The notes under the pieces: generated by a model
Databases searched by the model: none
What the model was told of the DNA's origin: nothing
What the model saw: the letters and a program-made list of their open reading frames with translations, nothing else
Origin: Sialis fuliginosa
Taxonomy: Eukaryota; Arthropoda; Insecta; Megaloptera; Sialidae
NCBI GenBank assembly: GCA_961205875.1
Contig: OY540815.1
Location: forward strand, 14,073,638-14,137,637
Length of the DNA stretch: 64,000 nucleotides
Direction of reading: 5' to 3'
Translations under genes and position numbers: made by a program
Part shown: one piece after another, positions 10,823 to 21,900 of the stretch
Layout of the letters: every line of letters starts with the position of its first letter
Numbering within the stretch: the first letter of the stretch is position 1

Positions 10823-11045
10823 GCGCACTGAACGTGTGCGCCGGTGTATATGTGTGTATGTGTGTGTGCACACAGTGTCCCTAAGGACCTGTCAGGCGGC
10901 TACGTGTCCGGACAAGTACTGACTGGACTCTAGGGACCCGTTCACCTGCCCAAAGGTTGATTGGATAGCGGATGGCCATTGTGAGTACAGGCCTCAAACT
11001 CGCACTTGTCGACTACTAAATTCAGGGATGGTAAAAACTAATTAA
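10823..11045 (+). CDS. Cysteine-rich exon-like segments separated by a TGA
   Basis: In one plus frame the sequence reads ...SLRTCQAATCPDKY, then TGA at 10920-10922, then LDSRDPFTCPKVDWIADGHC and EYRPQTRTCRLLNSG before TAA at 11043-11045. Six cysteines fall in these two blocks, and QTRTC is reminiscent of thrombospondin type-1-like repeats, but I cannot assign a family. A GTGAGT donor sits at 10981-10986. The opposite strand has ATGGCCATCCGC in a good start context at 10974-10963 with a GTGAAC donor, so the strand is unsettled. The island is clearly more GC-rich than its surroundings and may equally be regulatory. Confidence 0.2.
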
Positions 11046-11596
11046 TCGAAAATTATTTATTTGTCCCGATAGTTGTGAATACTTGAATTTTTATTAATAA
11101 CTAATTCAGGATAATACTCGGCCATATTTAATACTAGTAGTTATTGGGTATTAAACATACAACATGTGCAATCTAGTTAATAAATATTTGAGTTTATTTA
11201 TTAATTTGGTATTATTAGGTACATATGTATTTTAAATTCATAGGTATGTAAATGAAAAATTAATATTATATAGATCCTTAAGACATCAATCTTTATTTTT
11301 TCCATCCCTGTTTTCTAACCCACACTTGGTCACTACTAATATATCGTACTGGGTCTTAAACCCCCACACTCTATCTACTCTTTATTTTTACACCGTGTAC
11401 GGTTAGAACGTTCGAATCGTTGTAGGTTTTATTTTTATTACCCACTTAAAATATTTAAGGTTCATTAATGTTTAAAGGGTGGACATCATTGATGTAGACT
11501 CTACCTAATTTGTAATGTAAGAAGATTGATTGGTACAGACGAGAAAGACAAATTATAGTTAAATAAAACAACGTATAAGTAAATAGAAAAAACATA
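11046..11596. other. AT-rich sequence, no gene seen
   Basis: No supportable frame. A minus ORF (11455-11781) overlaps the next MITE and derives partly from it, so it is ignored. Confidence 0.5.
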
Positions 11597-11598
11597 TA

Positions 11599-12113
11599 AG
11601 GTAGTGGCACTACTTCTGACAAGGACCCCAGTAATGGAAAATTTTTAATTAAATGTACTGAATTAGAAATATGTGTTGATATTTGATTACTACCATTTCT
11701 GAATATTAATCTATATACATTTAACTGTCTTACAGCGTGATTTGATGACAATCGGTCAATAGGTGTCAAAATGGTGGACATTTAAACTAATTATTAGTAT
11801 AATTTATTTAATAATTATTATATTATCATAGCAACTGCTTTACATTCTTTCAAATTTAATGATTCTTTATTTTATATCTTTTGTGTCGTAGTACTTATCA
11901 TAAGCAAGTGTCCATCACTGCGTGCTCATTACTGGTTTTACCTTTGCCATTACTGGAGAAAAAACATAAAAGGCTATTAATTAATTAATTAAATTGATTA
12001 AATAAAGAGTTACTTGTTTTATTAGTAACATGAGTTCATGAGAATTACAAAAAACAAGCCCATTAATCCAAAAAACACGAAAACTTGTTCTTATAGCGGT
12101 CATAACTTTACCT
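11599..12113 (+). mobile_element. AGGTACTGG-family MITE, copy 2
   Basis: The left terminus is AGGTAGTGGCACTACTTC, followed by ACCCCAGTAATGG. The family landmarks follow in order, and the right terminus is GCGGTCATAACTTTACCT. TA occurs at both junctions (11597-11598 and 12114-12115), as expected of a TA target duplication. The right inverted end has lost part of the GGTGCCAG segment. No transposase is encoded. Confidence 0.9.
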
Positions 12114-12333
12114 TATATATTTATATGAACGTAATTGATACACAATGTAGATGTACTTATAAATCAGCAGATAAAATATAAATACGTTTGTTTAAAATAT
12201 TCTATTTATGTATACAAAAGAAATGTAAAAAATATATTATTATCTATCATGTGAGTCTTTCTTATACAACTACCAATATTTTATTCCCAACAAAATAATA
12301 TTATATTTTTATTTATTTTCTAAGTATTACAAA

Positions 12334-12482
12334 CAACTTTTATTTAAGTCATACGAAGTTCAAAGAACTAAGTTCAGATCAGACCTGAAGATGGCTGATA
12401 GGATTCGACCGAAACGTCGTCAAGAAGACAACACAGAACGCGGAGCTACCCGAAATTTTTCACCAGCAACTTTTATTTAAGT
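12334..12482 (+). mobile_element. Short retroposed insert with 16-bp target duplication, Penelope-like tail motif
   Basis: A perfect 16-bp direct repeat, CAACTTTTATTTAAGT, lies at 12334-12349 and 12467-12482 and brackets a 117-base insert. The insert carries GACCTGAAGATGGCTGATAG, then CGACCGAAACGTCGTC. The CTGAAGATGGCT...CCGAAACGTC phrase recurs near termini of Penelope-like and related retroelements, and CTGANGA plus GAAAC resembles the hammerhead ribozyme core. The long variable duplication indicates target-primed insertion rather than a cut-and-paste transposon. The family call is from memory of the motif and is tentative; the duplication itself is direct observation. Confidence 0.7.
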
Positions 12483-13730
12483 TTATATACACCTATACGC
12501 TACATCCATGGATATATATAAAAGAGAGCTTAAATAGTGCCTGCAAGTTATTTAAAAAAACGAGTTGCATTTATTATACGGACAAATGTGAAGCACAGTT
12601 GCAGTAGTGGTCTCCTACTGTATCGACTTTAATCTGAAAAGTGCTGCCTTGTGAAGATTACAGTACATACATACATAGAGGATTGTAAAGTGGGTGGGTA
12701 TTATACCACATAGATTTCTAATAAGATTATTTTCAACGGCACTAAGGGGATTACAAAAAAAGTAAAAGTCAAATCATTTAATGAAAAATATAGTTTTCAT
12801 ATACAATTTGTTTCAGCTATTATAAAAATGTTTGTTAGTTATATTTGAAGTTTAAATAAAATTTACAGATTTTTTTAAATGTAAATTTATAACTGTTCAC
12901 TCCGTCGATATCCAGGCAATAGAAAAAATACAAAACTTTTATCTAGTTGAAAATCCCATTCGATTCCTTTATATGTGAGTGCATTTGAATAAACGATTGA
13001 AATAACTTCACTGCTTTGAAAGACTTTTGGTCGAATGCAATCGTATTTTTGTATTAAAATCTTACCTATTCATAAAAATACTTCTCTGAAGAAAACTATT
13101 TATTTCAAATACTTTGTACAGTTGTACAAAATTCAGTATTTTAATAAAATTGGCATTTAATTTTGTTTTTAATAAATATTCCATAATTTTTAAATTATTT
13201 GATAATAAAAATTACAAGTAAGTTTTTTCTACAATGCGATTGTAATATTTTATCAATTGCTATAACAGATAAATAGTTTGCAAACAGATAAAGTTCAGGA
13301 TAAGTGGTACATTTACGCATTCAGCCAACTGCAATAACATATTTTCAACCGCAATTGTATAACTCACTGAAGCTAAGAGGATAGCAATGTGTTTGAAACT
13401 TTGTTAGTCTGATCGTAAGTATCTAGTGTAATATAGTATATATCTTAAATCTAACTAAGCAGAACAAAATATATCGATATTGAAACTCAAAACTATCTAA
13501 ACAGAACTTTTTCGATTACTTTATAAGTATTACATACCTTTTTTTATATTTGTTTTATAATTAACTGAAAATATTTAAACTGTACTTTTTGAGACAAGAA
13601 AGTCCTAATTTATCAGTTTGAATTGAACAACAATAAAAAAAAATATGTCCATACGAATTGAGCTTCGCTGAACATGTAAAATGATGCCCTCTAGTAAAAT
13701 ATTAACAATTTTTTTGAAAAAATAATTTAT
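12483..13730. other. AT-rich sequence, no gene seen
   Basis: No supportable gene. On the minus strand TTTTCTTCAG at about 13092 is followed 20 bases later by a GTAAGAT donor at 13067, a microexon-like spacing that is probably chance. Confidence 0.45.
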
Positions 13731-13735
13731 TGTAC

Positions 13736-14120
13736 CAAGGCATGTGGCACGTCAAAATGTACAACCAAACAGTGGAATTCGACCCTTATTTGTTTCTTAA
13801 TCAAAAATGGGCTTTAAAGCAAAAAAAAATGTATACCAATACGTGTGGGGTATCAAAATGTAGATCTCAAACAGCAGAATTTGACCGCGCCAGGAAGCTA
13901 AAAGCAGTATTTTATTTTACCCCCCCACCTCTAACTCGGTATCTATTGGCTCAAATGTGGCTTTGGTGAGACTACCAATGACAAATACTGAAGTTAACAA
14001 TATCATTTCAAATTTTGGAGAAATAGAGGGGCGTCATAGAATTAAATTTTTATTTTCATATCTAAGCATGTGGGTTGTCAAAATGTAGATCTCAATTAGT
14101 AGAATATGACCCAATTTTTA
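13736..14120 (+). repeat. Degenerate tandem repeat, three units
   Basis: The phrase GCATGTGGCACGTCAAAATG, then ACAACCAAACAGTGGAATTC and GACC, recurs in diverged form at about 13740, 13846 and 14067 (for example GTGGGGTATCAAAATGTAGA and TGTGGGTTGTCAAAATGTAG). The spacing is about 106 and 221 bases, suggesting units of about 110 with one lost or diverged. A 79-codon plus frame (13730-13969) lies inside and is repeat-derived. Confidence 0.7.
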
Positions 14121-15110
14121 TATTATTTTCTAACTCAAAAATGCACCTGTAGCTCCAAACAGTCCACATAGTACGTAATTCGGAACTTTATGGCATACAC
14201 CGTGTATGTCTTGACCGAATTATTTCCAATTTTGGTACGAAACACACACAAAAAAAAAATATGTATGTGCATTGTGCATGTTCATATTTTTGTCTATTAC
14301 AAGTACGTATAAAAAATAATAAAATACTGCATAATAAATGAAAGAATTCAAAGAAATCATACTAAGAATTCTTTTCAATGTCCGATATACGAATGCACAT
14401 CAATAAGAACTGCAATTTTTATCATCAATGTCATGGGTAGTGAATATATAAGAGTAGATATCTATAGAATTTAATCTAGAATCTAGACCTTCGAACTATC
14501 CACAAACATGAAGAAGCATCCATAGATACGCTCAACTCTCATTTTCCACAACCTACCCCCACAAGCAAATTGTTTAACAGAGACGGACTATAAATAAAAC
14601 TAACCTAAAAACTTAGAAAATGAAATTCTATCACTTATAATTGGGTTCGATTACATACAATAATAATTAAATTTAATTAATCAGTACTATTTCATATCAA
14701 ACTATGATGTACAATTTTAGTTTTTGTTGAGTGCTTCTAAAGGTTTCAGTTTGTTCCTATATTTTTAATTCCATAATTGCTTTTGTAGCGAAGAATATAA
14801 AAAAGTACGTCTCATTATGGATACATTCAGTTTACAACTGTTTCTTGTTTTGTTTTTCATGTATACAAACTTCATCTAAGTGCATTGTTCCAATGAATAC
14901 AGATTGTTCTCGCAATGATATGAAACTGAAACAGACAGAAATAAAACTAAAAATTATACGTAATTGTTGACAGTCAACGTAAATTTTCTCATTCCTTCAG
15001 TGAATATAAAGAAAAATTTGATAAATTAAAAAAAGTTATACAAACATTGATATTTTATGAAATATATTAGTTAAATGTTTGGCAAGTGTTGGAACAATTC
15101 TGCTCCATAA
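14121..15110. other. AT-rich sequence, no gene seen
   Basis: Only short frames. A 79-codon plus frame (14731-14970) is AT-rich and hydrophobic, as expected by chance. Confidence 0.5.
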
Positions 15111-15119
15111 AAAATATTC

Positions 15120-15311
15120 TTAAAAAAACAATTTTGGAATACCGAAGTGAAAAGAAGTTGAGAGAATGCTTAATATTTGAAATAAATTAAAACGATTTTT
15201 TAAATAAGAAAAATTGAAGAATTTTTTTCTAATCCAATACTGCACAAGATTGCCAACGAAGACGTCATAGTGCTTTCGCGACTGCAACTCATCCCCACCC
15301 CCGTCCGACAT
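15120..15311 (-). CDS. Small ORF with ATG in GC-richer context, unidentified
   Basis: The minus-strand ATG at 15311-15309 (context GCGGAATG) opens a 63-codon frame starting MSDGGGDELQSRKHYDVFVG, followed by NLVQYW. After about 27 residues the composition drops to AT-rich hydrophobic sequence, so a real coding exon would end near 15230. VFVGNL resembles an RNP2 motif of RRM RNA-binding domains, but nothing else of an RRM follows. A CT-rich tract ending at about 15323 could serve as an acceptor. A second frame is also open. The coding call is weak. Confidence 0.2.
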   Translation of the reverse strand: MSDGGGDELQSRKHYDVFVGNLVQYWIRKKFFNFSYLKNRFNLFQILSILSTSFHFGIPKLFF

Positions 15312-15329
15312 TCCGCGAATATCTCAAGT

Positions 15330-15650
15330 GTAAGTAAAAGTGAAAGTTATTTCATATTAATTTTGTGGAGGAGCCGCTGTGAATTATACACGAGATACGC
15401 GCACGAAAGCAAATCGTGTAGAATCGAGAGAAATGGTGGAGGGTGGTCTATGAATAATTAAGAGATATTAGCGGTTATTTACACTAGAGGTGAAAACCAG
15501 CGGATATTGTTGTCTTCTAACATAATTTTATAAAAACTTTGACAAAAATGTACACAGAAATGGGTAGCTGAATTTCGTGCATTAATCAAGTTGTTTTAAA
15601 ATTATATCTATGATCGCTAAAGTATTTTTTAATTTTGATATTTAATTAGT
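15330..15650. other. Intergenic stretch with GC-richer patch
   Basis: A patch at 15370-15460 is less AT-rich, but no splice pair or family is visible. The remainder is AT-rich. Confidence 0.45.
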
Positions 15651-15655
15651 AGATA

Positions 15656-16215
15656 AGGTACTGGTACAGTCTTGGATATGACCCCAGTAATGGCTATTTT
15701 TTAATTAAATGTACTGAATTAAAAATATTTTCTGATATTTGATTACTACAATTTATGAATATTAATCAATATATAATACATTTAACTGTCATACAGCATG
15801 ATTTGATGACAATCGGCCAATAGGTGACAAAATGGTGGATATTTAAACTAATTATTAGTGTAATTTATTTATTAATTATTATATTATCCTAGCAACTGCT
15901 TTACAGTGGTTCAAATTTGACGATTCTTTCTTTTATATCTTTTGTGTCGTAGTACTTATCATTTTGTAATTAGTAGCAAGTGTCCATCACTACGTGCTCA
16001 TTACTCACTACTTTATCCATTACTGGAGAAAAAACATAAAAAAATAAAAGGCTATAATTTAAAAAACAAAGTATATTTGGTAACTAAGTTGATTAAATAA
16101 AGAGTTACTTGTTTTATTAGTAACATGAGTTCATGAGAATTACAAAACAGAAACCCGTCAATCACAAAAACAGTAAATCTTGCTCTTATAGCGGCTATAA
16201 TTGGTGCCAGTACCT
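15656..16215 (+). mobile_element. AGGTACTGG-family MITE, copy 3 (full length)
   Basis: This is the best full copy, about 560 bases. The left end is AGGTACTGGTACAGTCTTGG followed by ATATGACCCCAGTAATGGC. The right end, reverse complemented, is AGGTACTGGCACCAATTATA. TA flanks both ends (15654-15655, 16216-16217). Terminal inversion is strict for about 12 bases and looser beyond. There is no coding frame. TA target use fits Tc1/mariner-type mobilisation, though the superfamily cannot be fixed from the ends alone. Confidence 0.92.
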
Positions 16216-16217
16216 TA

Positions 16218-17030
16218 TTTTTTTAAATAAAATGATTTTTTATTGTATCATACACATCATGCTACTCTCTATAAAAACATATTAACTTTATTATCCCATC
16301 TCAGACGCCATAAATAATATAAAAAAAGCAAAATAAGACAGATGGTATGTTTAGTAAAATTAATTAAAATTATTCCTCTAAAATACGAAAAGATTTTCAC
16401 AAAAAAACTTGATATTATTAGATGAAAAATCACTAGCATATTCAGTATAATGTAGAAATTATATTTCAGAATATACCTGAACACAAAAATCTTTATAATT
16501 TAATAAACACCTGACACTGTAATAACAATTTTGATGAAGATTTATTATGATTAATGGGTGTATGTTTGAACAAAAATTATATTAAAAAGGTTTTTAAATG
16601 TATTTGTATGAATATTGTATATTATATGATGACAACGATGACCTTTTTTATGAAACCAAATATTAAAAAAAATATTAGAAACATCTGAACTTATTTAAAC
16701 TATAAAATGATATACATTATATAATTTTAAATATTTAAATGATTGACAAGCTTTATGTATAGTTACATAATGCAAAAATAAAACTAACCGCGGTGATTTT
16801 TTTCTACTTTATGTAACCAACTATAAGTTTTTAAGTCTTTCGGTTCATTTTTATCACAATTTGGTTATATTAATTTAGTCATTCTACAGAACTGTTTATA
16901 CATTACAGGATTTTTTTTCTAATTTAAAATCTCCATATCATATCTCAACAAAACATAAAATAAAAGACAAATTTATGTCAATGGAAAAAAACAGAGAGGA
17001 TATAAAACGTAATACAAACAAAACTTCACT
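16218..17030. other. AT-rich sequence, no clear gene
   Basis: A minus frame (16269-16484) is hydrophobic and AT-rich, preceded by TTTTTGTGTTCAG at about 16485. Its frame does not continue from the exon at 17037-17093, so I do not link them. Confidence 0.45.
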
Positions 17031-17036
17031 GCTTAC

Positions 17037-17093
17037 CGACCAAAAATAACTGACATATAAAATCACCACAAGTGTGAAGAACAAGGAGCTCAC
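17037..17093 (-). CDS. Candidate 57-bp exon encoding a hydrophobic anchor
   Basis: On the minus strand a T-rich tract ends in GGTTTCAG at 17094-17101. It is followed by 57 bases, an exact multiple of three, and a GTAAGC donor at 17036-17031. In phase 0 the segment reads VSSLFFTLVVILYVSYFWS, long and hydrophobic enough for a transmembrane helix or signal anchor. Joining it to the ATG-TTT segment at 17268-17273 keeps this frame and supplies a start, giving a plausible signal-anchored N-terminus. Cautions: T-rich strands yield hydrophobic residues by chance, another frame is also open, and the frame continues for about 33 codons past the donor, so the second intron is not required. Confidence 0.3.
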
Positions 17094-17267
17094 CTGAAAC
17101 CAAAAACACAATTATCAAAATAAAGCGAGCGTTAATTCATTCTTTCTTCGGGCTGTTTTAATTTACACAAGAGGTGTGGTGTACAGAGATGAGAACAATG
17201 GTGGGAGAGAGACGACGGGAGAGAGATTCTGTCTCGAGCAGATCAAGAACTTTGATGGAGAACTTAC

Positions 17268-17284
17268 AAACATATTATTATTCT
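17268..17284 (-). CDS. Candidate start segment (ATG-TTT) before a consensus donor
   Basis: The minus strand reads AATAATAATATGTTT, followed directly by the consensus donor GTAAGTTC (17267-17260). A pyrimidine-rich tract ending TTTACAG at 17285-17291 could bound it as a 17-base exon, or it may be the 3' end of a longer 5' UTR exon. Spliced over a 174-base intron to 17093, ATG TTT continues in frame into the hydrophobic exon. This is inference from splice signals; no protein family is recognised. Confidence 0.25.
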
Positions 17285-17416
17285 CTGTAAAGCACGGAAA
17301 TGTATGGGTGTAATTTAATATTTATTATAGTTTTTCATACTTTATTTGTTAACTATATATATAAATAATATTAAAACATTCATTAATGTTCCAATATAGA
17401 TATATAAAATATAATA

Positions 17417-17936
17417 AGGTACTGGCACCAGTCATGGCCGCAATAAGAGCAAGGTTTACTGTTTTTGTTATTGTCATGTTACTAATAAAACAAACAACTT
17501 TTTATTTAATCAATTTAATTACCAAAGCCCGCAATACAGTTTGTTTTTTAAATTATAGCCTTTTATTTTATTAATGTTTTTTCTCCAGTAAGGGATAAAG
17601 TAAGACCAGTAATGACCACGCAGTGATGGGCACTTGCTAATGATTACAAAATGATAAGTATCTACTACAGTACAAAAGATATTAAAAAAATAATCGTCAA
17701 ATTTGAAACAATGTAAAGCAGTTGCTATGATAATATAATATTTATAAATAAATTATACTAAAAATTAGTTTAAATGTCCACCATTTTGACACCTATTGGC
17801 CGATTGTCATCAAATCATGCTGTAAGACAGTTAAATGTATAGATTAATATTCAGAAATGGTAGTAATCAAATATCAACAAATAATTCTAACTCAGCACAT
17901 TTAATTAAAAAATAGCCATTACTGGGGTCATATCCC
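17417..17936 (-). mobile_element. AGGTACTGG-family MITE, copy 4 (inverted)
   Basis: It lies in the reverse orientation to copies 1-3. It begins AGGTACTGGCACCAGTCATG next to TA at 17415-17416 and runs through the reverse-complement landmarks (TTCTCCAGTAAGGGATAAAG, CCACCATTTTGACACC). It ends at CCATTACTGGGGTCATATCC, where the last about 20 bases of the inverted terminus are lost. The 62-codon plus frame at 17386-17574 is MITE-derived. Confidence 0.9.
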
Positions 17937-17941
17937 TTTAT

Positions 17942-18830
17942 AATATTTCTAACGTTTCGGTGGTATTTTATTATATTATAGATAAAAAATAAACAAGAAT
18001 AGATTATATATCCTGCTTTTTCGATGGCTTTAAATCATAACATGGTAACTGACATTTGGCCATTTATTCCGATTTAATTAATTTTGTGTATTCTACCGTT
18101 TGGTCTATTCATTCGAAAAATAAGTTAAAATACATCGTAACTGAATGATATTTGAGCAAAACAGGTACACTTCAAACTTTCAAATTGCTCTCCTGAGAAA
18201 TCATATTTTTGTAGTTATCATCATGTTATGACCTAAAACCATCGATATATAATTTAATTTCACGATAAATATAATTATTTGTACTATTACTTTGTCGTTA
18301 ATTACATATTTTATAGACTTTCCAACCCTGTGACATTTACGAGGAATATTTCATAAAATAATTTAATGTTGTTATTACGACTTCCTGATTAGTCCGAAAA
18401 AAACATACTTTATTACAAATATGCTACTAAAAACTAGTTAAGTACCTACCTCACTTAATTAGTATAATTATTATGTATATCTAAACGTTATAATTTTCTC
18501 AGAATATTTACATTACGGATTGTAGAAACATATTAATGCTGCTTATTTAAGAAATTTCGTTAATTATTTTATATTTTGTTTCATCTTTAGTATATTTAAT
18601 ATTTATTTTTTACAAAGTTATAAAAATTATACCATTTGAAAGAATTTCATCAGTTTTTGTTTGATCTAATTTTAATAGAGATATACTTGTATTATATATA
18701 GATAAATAAGTATATGAAAATATATGTTAAAATATTTATTTTTTAAATGTATTTTAGATACATCAACCAGTATTTAATATTAACTAAAGCGGAAAAAGAT
18801 AAAAATAACAAGGTAGGATTATTTATCGGC
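17942..18830. other. AT-rich sequence, no gene seen
   Basis: AT-rich with no supportable frame, splice pair or structured repeat noticed. Confidence 0.55.
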
Positions 18831-18841
18831 AACAAGCCGCA

Positions 18842-18900
18842 GCTTAAGCTCTGCAAAGAGCAGATATTAACGGCAGGAGAGAGGAGGGGACGAGGAGAAA
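18842..18900 (-). other. Strong acceptor-like pyrimidine tract
   Basis: The minus strand has CTCCTCGTCCCCTCCTCTCT, then CTGCCGTTAATATCTGCTCT and TTGCAG. That is a long pyrimidine tract, a branch-point-like TTAAT and an AG. The downstream frame is open for about 34 codons but becomes AT-rich, and no donor of quality follows, so no exon is called. The plus strand has a 60-codon frame over the same patch (18747-18929). Confidence 0.25.
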
Positions 18901-18934
18901 AATGTGTAGCTTTAATATTGGATCGATGAACATT

Positions 18935-21900
18935 GAAGTAAAAAATGGATGCAAAAAATTAAACAACCTCGTATAGAAATTGTTACTAATATAAGGTTTC
19001 AATGGTGCGAAGTCCGAAACTTCAAGTGTTTTAACTTTCAAAAATTTCATAGCAACAAGTGACGAAATGTTGGAAAGAAAATTTAAATATGATATGTGCT
19101 TTGAATGAAATATTTTGTCATTCTTTTAAGGTATAGTCAAGACAATTCTGTGTTCACATGTCTTTTACAAGTATGCTACTCACAAAATCAAGAACCAAAT
19201 TGTCCTGTCGTATATATATTTCTCCAATTTCTCCAAACTCAGTCCTCTCGTTCTTCTATATAGACTATCATTCGCCCGCCAGCCCCAATGAAGATTTATT
19301 TCCGTTTCACTGATTACAAATCTGAGTTTTCAGATTATGCCCGCTCAATTTTCATCCTATACATAGACACATGTATACAATAACATAATAGGCATATACG
19401 TATTAATGTAACATATGTAACGTATATAATTGTGTATAGTATAGTCTATTTAAAGAATAAAGTAAATGTTATATATTTCAATGAGAAAAATGTAACATCG
19501 ATGAGTATTATCTACTACCCATATAAAAAACATAAAAGGACATACACACATTATTATACTAACATCTTATATAGAAATAGCAGTCATAACAACTATTAGG
19601 TATAGAAAAGACGGACGATATTCGTTCTAAAGTTGTTTTTGTCATGTACGTGGAAAAGCGTGTAGTAATGGAACGAAGGACCTTGCCCCGTTTCATCGTC
19701 TAGCAAAATCAATTTGGCATCGAATGAATATCAAACCCAGCACAATACAACAAGAATACTGCATTGCTTGGTGTTCTTTTTAACTCAACAAAAAATACAA
19801 TCCGTTGCATTTAATTAAATTCTTACGGACGGGATTTTTGAATTCACATACATACATATATGTAGATTTTTTTACTTAATATGTTGGTCATTTAGATTTA
19901 AAATGATATATTTGAAAGGGAAATGAAAAGAAAAGCCACTGTCGAAACTGTAGAAGTATTTAATTCAAATTGTATAGGTTGAATGATATTATGCTCAATT
20001 TGATAAAAAATAAACGATTTAAGAAAATGCAATCATAAAAACGTAAAGATCAGATCAAAAAGTTTTTTTATTTTATTAACAACTTTGTATCACTTTTTTG
20101 CAAGAAAACTCTTTTAAAAGTTCTCTTGCAGTAAAACGAATAAATCAAATTCTATATTGAAATATGCAGTAAAAAATAGCATTCCTGCAAACTGAGACAA
20201 TACTTCGTAGTTGGTGCCACTGTACATGGCAAGAAACAGCTGGTGTACGGTTAACGTTACCAGAAGAGAGTGGGGGTAGATGAGGGTGAAAGCGGGATGC
20301 TGTTATAGAAATGGAACGGGAGAAATGATACCAAGAAACAGAGTTGTGGAAAATTTCCTGTCCAATCATTTTTTGTTGATTGTTCCAAGATAATTAAATA
20401 ACATATTTTATTTTGCGGTTTCTTTAAAAATCTGTAAATATTTAGAGATAAAAATTGACCAATGCTTTTTTAAAATTTGAATTAATATATTGTACAATAT
20501 AGATTATATTATAACTTATTATATCGTTGAAGGTTTAAGAAATAAAAATAATTTATAGATCACATTTTATTAAAAATAAATGAAAGAAATTCATTGACAC
20601 AGTCATACCCAAACGGTTTAACATCTAGCTTTATTTTTAAAGTGATCAAATTTTTTGCAATTGTCAGCAAAATCAATTCACACAAATTGGTTTCGTGTGT
20701 TAACAAACAAACTTATGCAAATATATATTTCTGTAATATTAATTTAGGGCAAAGCCGTGACATTTAAAATATTTTGCTGCAGTAATCAAATACTCACATT
20801 GTTTTCCGTTTCTAAAAGCCATTCCCTATGCGGCCCAATAAGTCAAGATAAGGTATTTGGATTATCATTATCCGCACGCGAATGATTTGGTATTTACAGT
20901 AATACATACATATATTATTGCTATACTTAAACCGTGTATTTTATTACTTCGATTCAATCAACGTTTCAATTTTCTACTTTACATATTAAAATCAAGTCGT
21001 GTTTTTACTTCCGTTATACAAGAGCAGATATGTACCTTAGGGTGTGTCAAAAAAAATCGATATTTTTCTCCTCGCTCTCGATACGAAATAACCCAAAATA
21101 AATCACCCCACAAGGATTAACCTTTAGTTAATTTTAAGAGGTGCCATTTAAATAACATGGAAAAAATATTCTTTAGTACTAAAGTTGATATTACTGATTC
21201 ATGATAACTGATGAAATTTTTTTAAGAACGTCATTTTGTAGAGAATAAAATAATGTTCTAATAATCCTAGTTATCGGTTTGGCCATTCCCTTTCCGACAG
21301 CTCAATAGTAGGGTAATATATTGCTATATAATTGATATTTATAGAAAATTGACGTTAAAATGTTGATTTTTGTAAAAAAAATAAATATTTAAACCGCTTG
21401 TAAGTTTTAACTCATTGTATTTACACCTATAGCTATCTGAACTATTTTTATAGATAATTAAATTTACAAAATTACCATTTAACTTATTTATATAGAAACA
21501 ATAGTTGAATAGCATCGCGCATCTGACTTGAAAACAGAGCCGTTTCAAAAGAAAAAGATAATAAATAGTTTGGGATATACTTATCCTTTTTTAAATAGGA
21601 GTATCTATTTCATTCTTTTTAGAAAAAGAACTGCATCTCTCTCACTGTTTTGGAGAGTTGTTACACCATTATATTAATACAGAATGCGCGGTCCATGCTT
21701 TATATCTATGGTGTATAGTGTATATGCACAATCAATATAATATACAAATCTATATGGAATTAACATACACAATAAAAATCGTGCCTAATAATTAAAAATA
21801 TACATATATATGTAAAAAGAACTAGTATAAATTATCATTAAAAACAATAATTTAAATACCTCTCCTTCAATATAACCACAACAAAAATGTACATACATGT

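Noticed and set aside
13067-13105. 20-base microexon between TTCTTCAG and GTAAGAT on the minus strand
   Set aside because: The length is not a multiple of three, the sequence is AT-rich, and no neighbouring exons support it.
14643-14660. GGGTTCGATTAC as a tRNA T-arm
   Set aside because: No acceptor, D-arm or anticodon stem can be placed around it.
16269-16484. Hydrophobic minus ORF as the next exon after 17037-17093
   Set aside because: From the candidate acceptor the phase needed by the upstream exon meets a stop after five codons.
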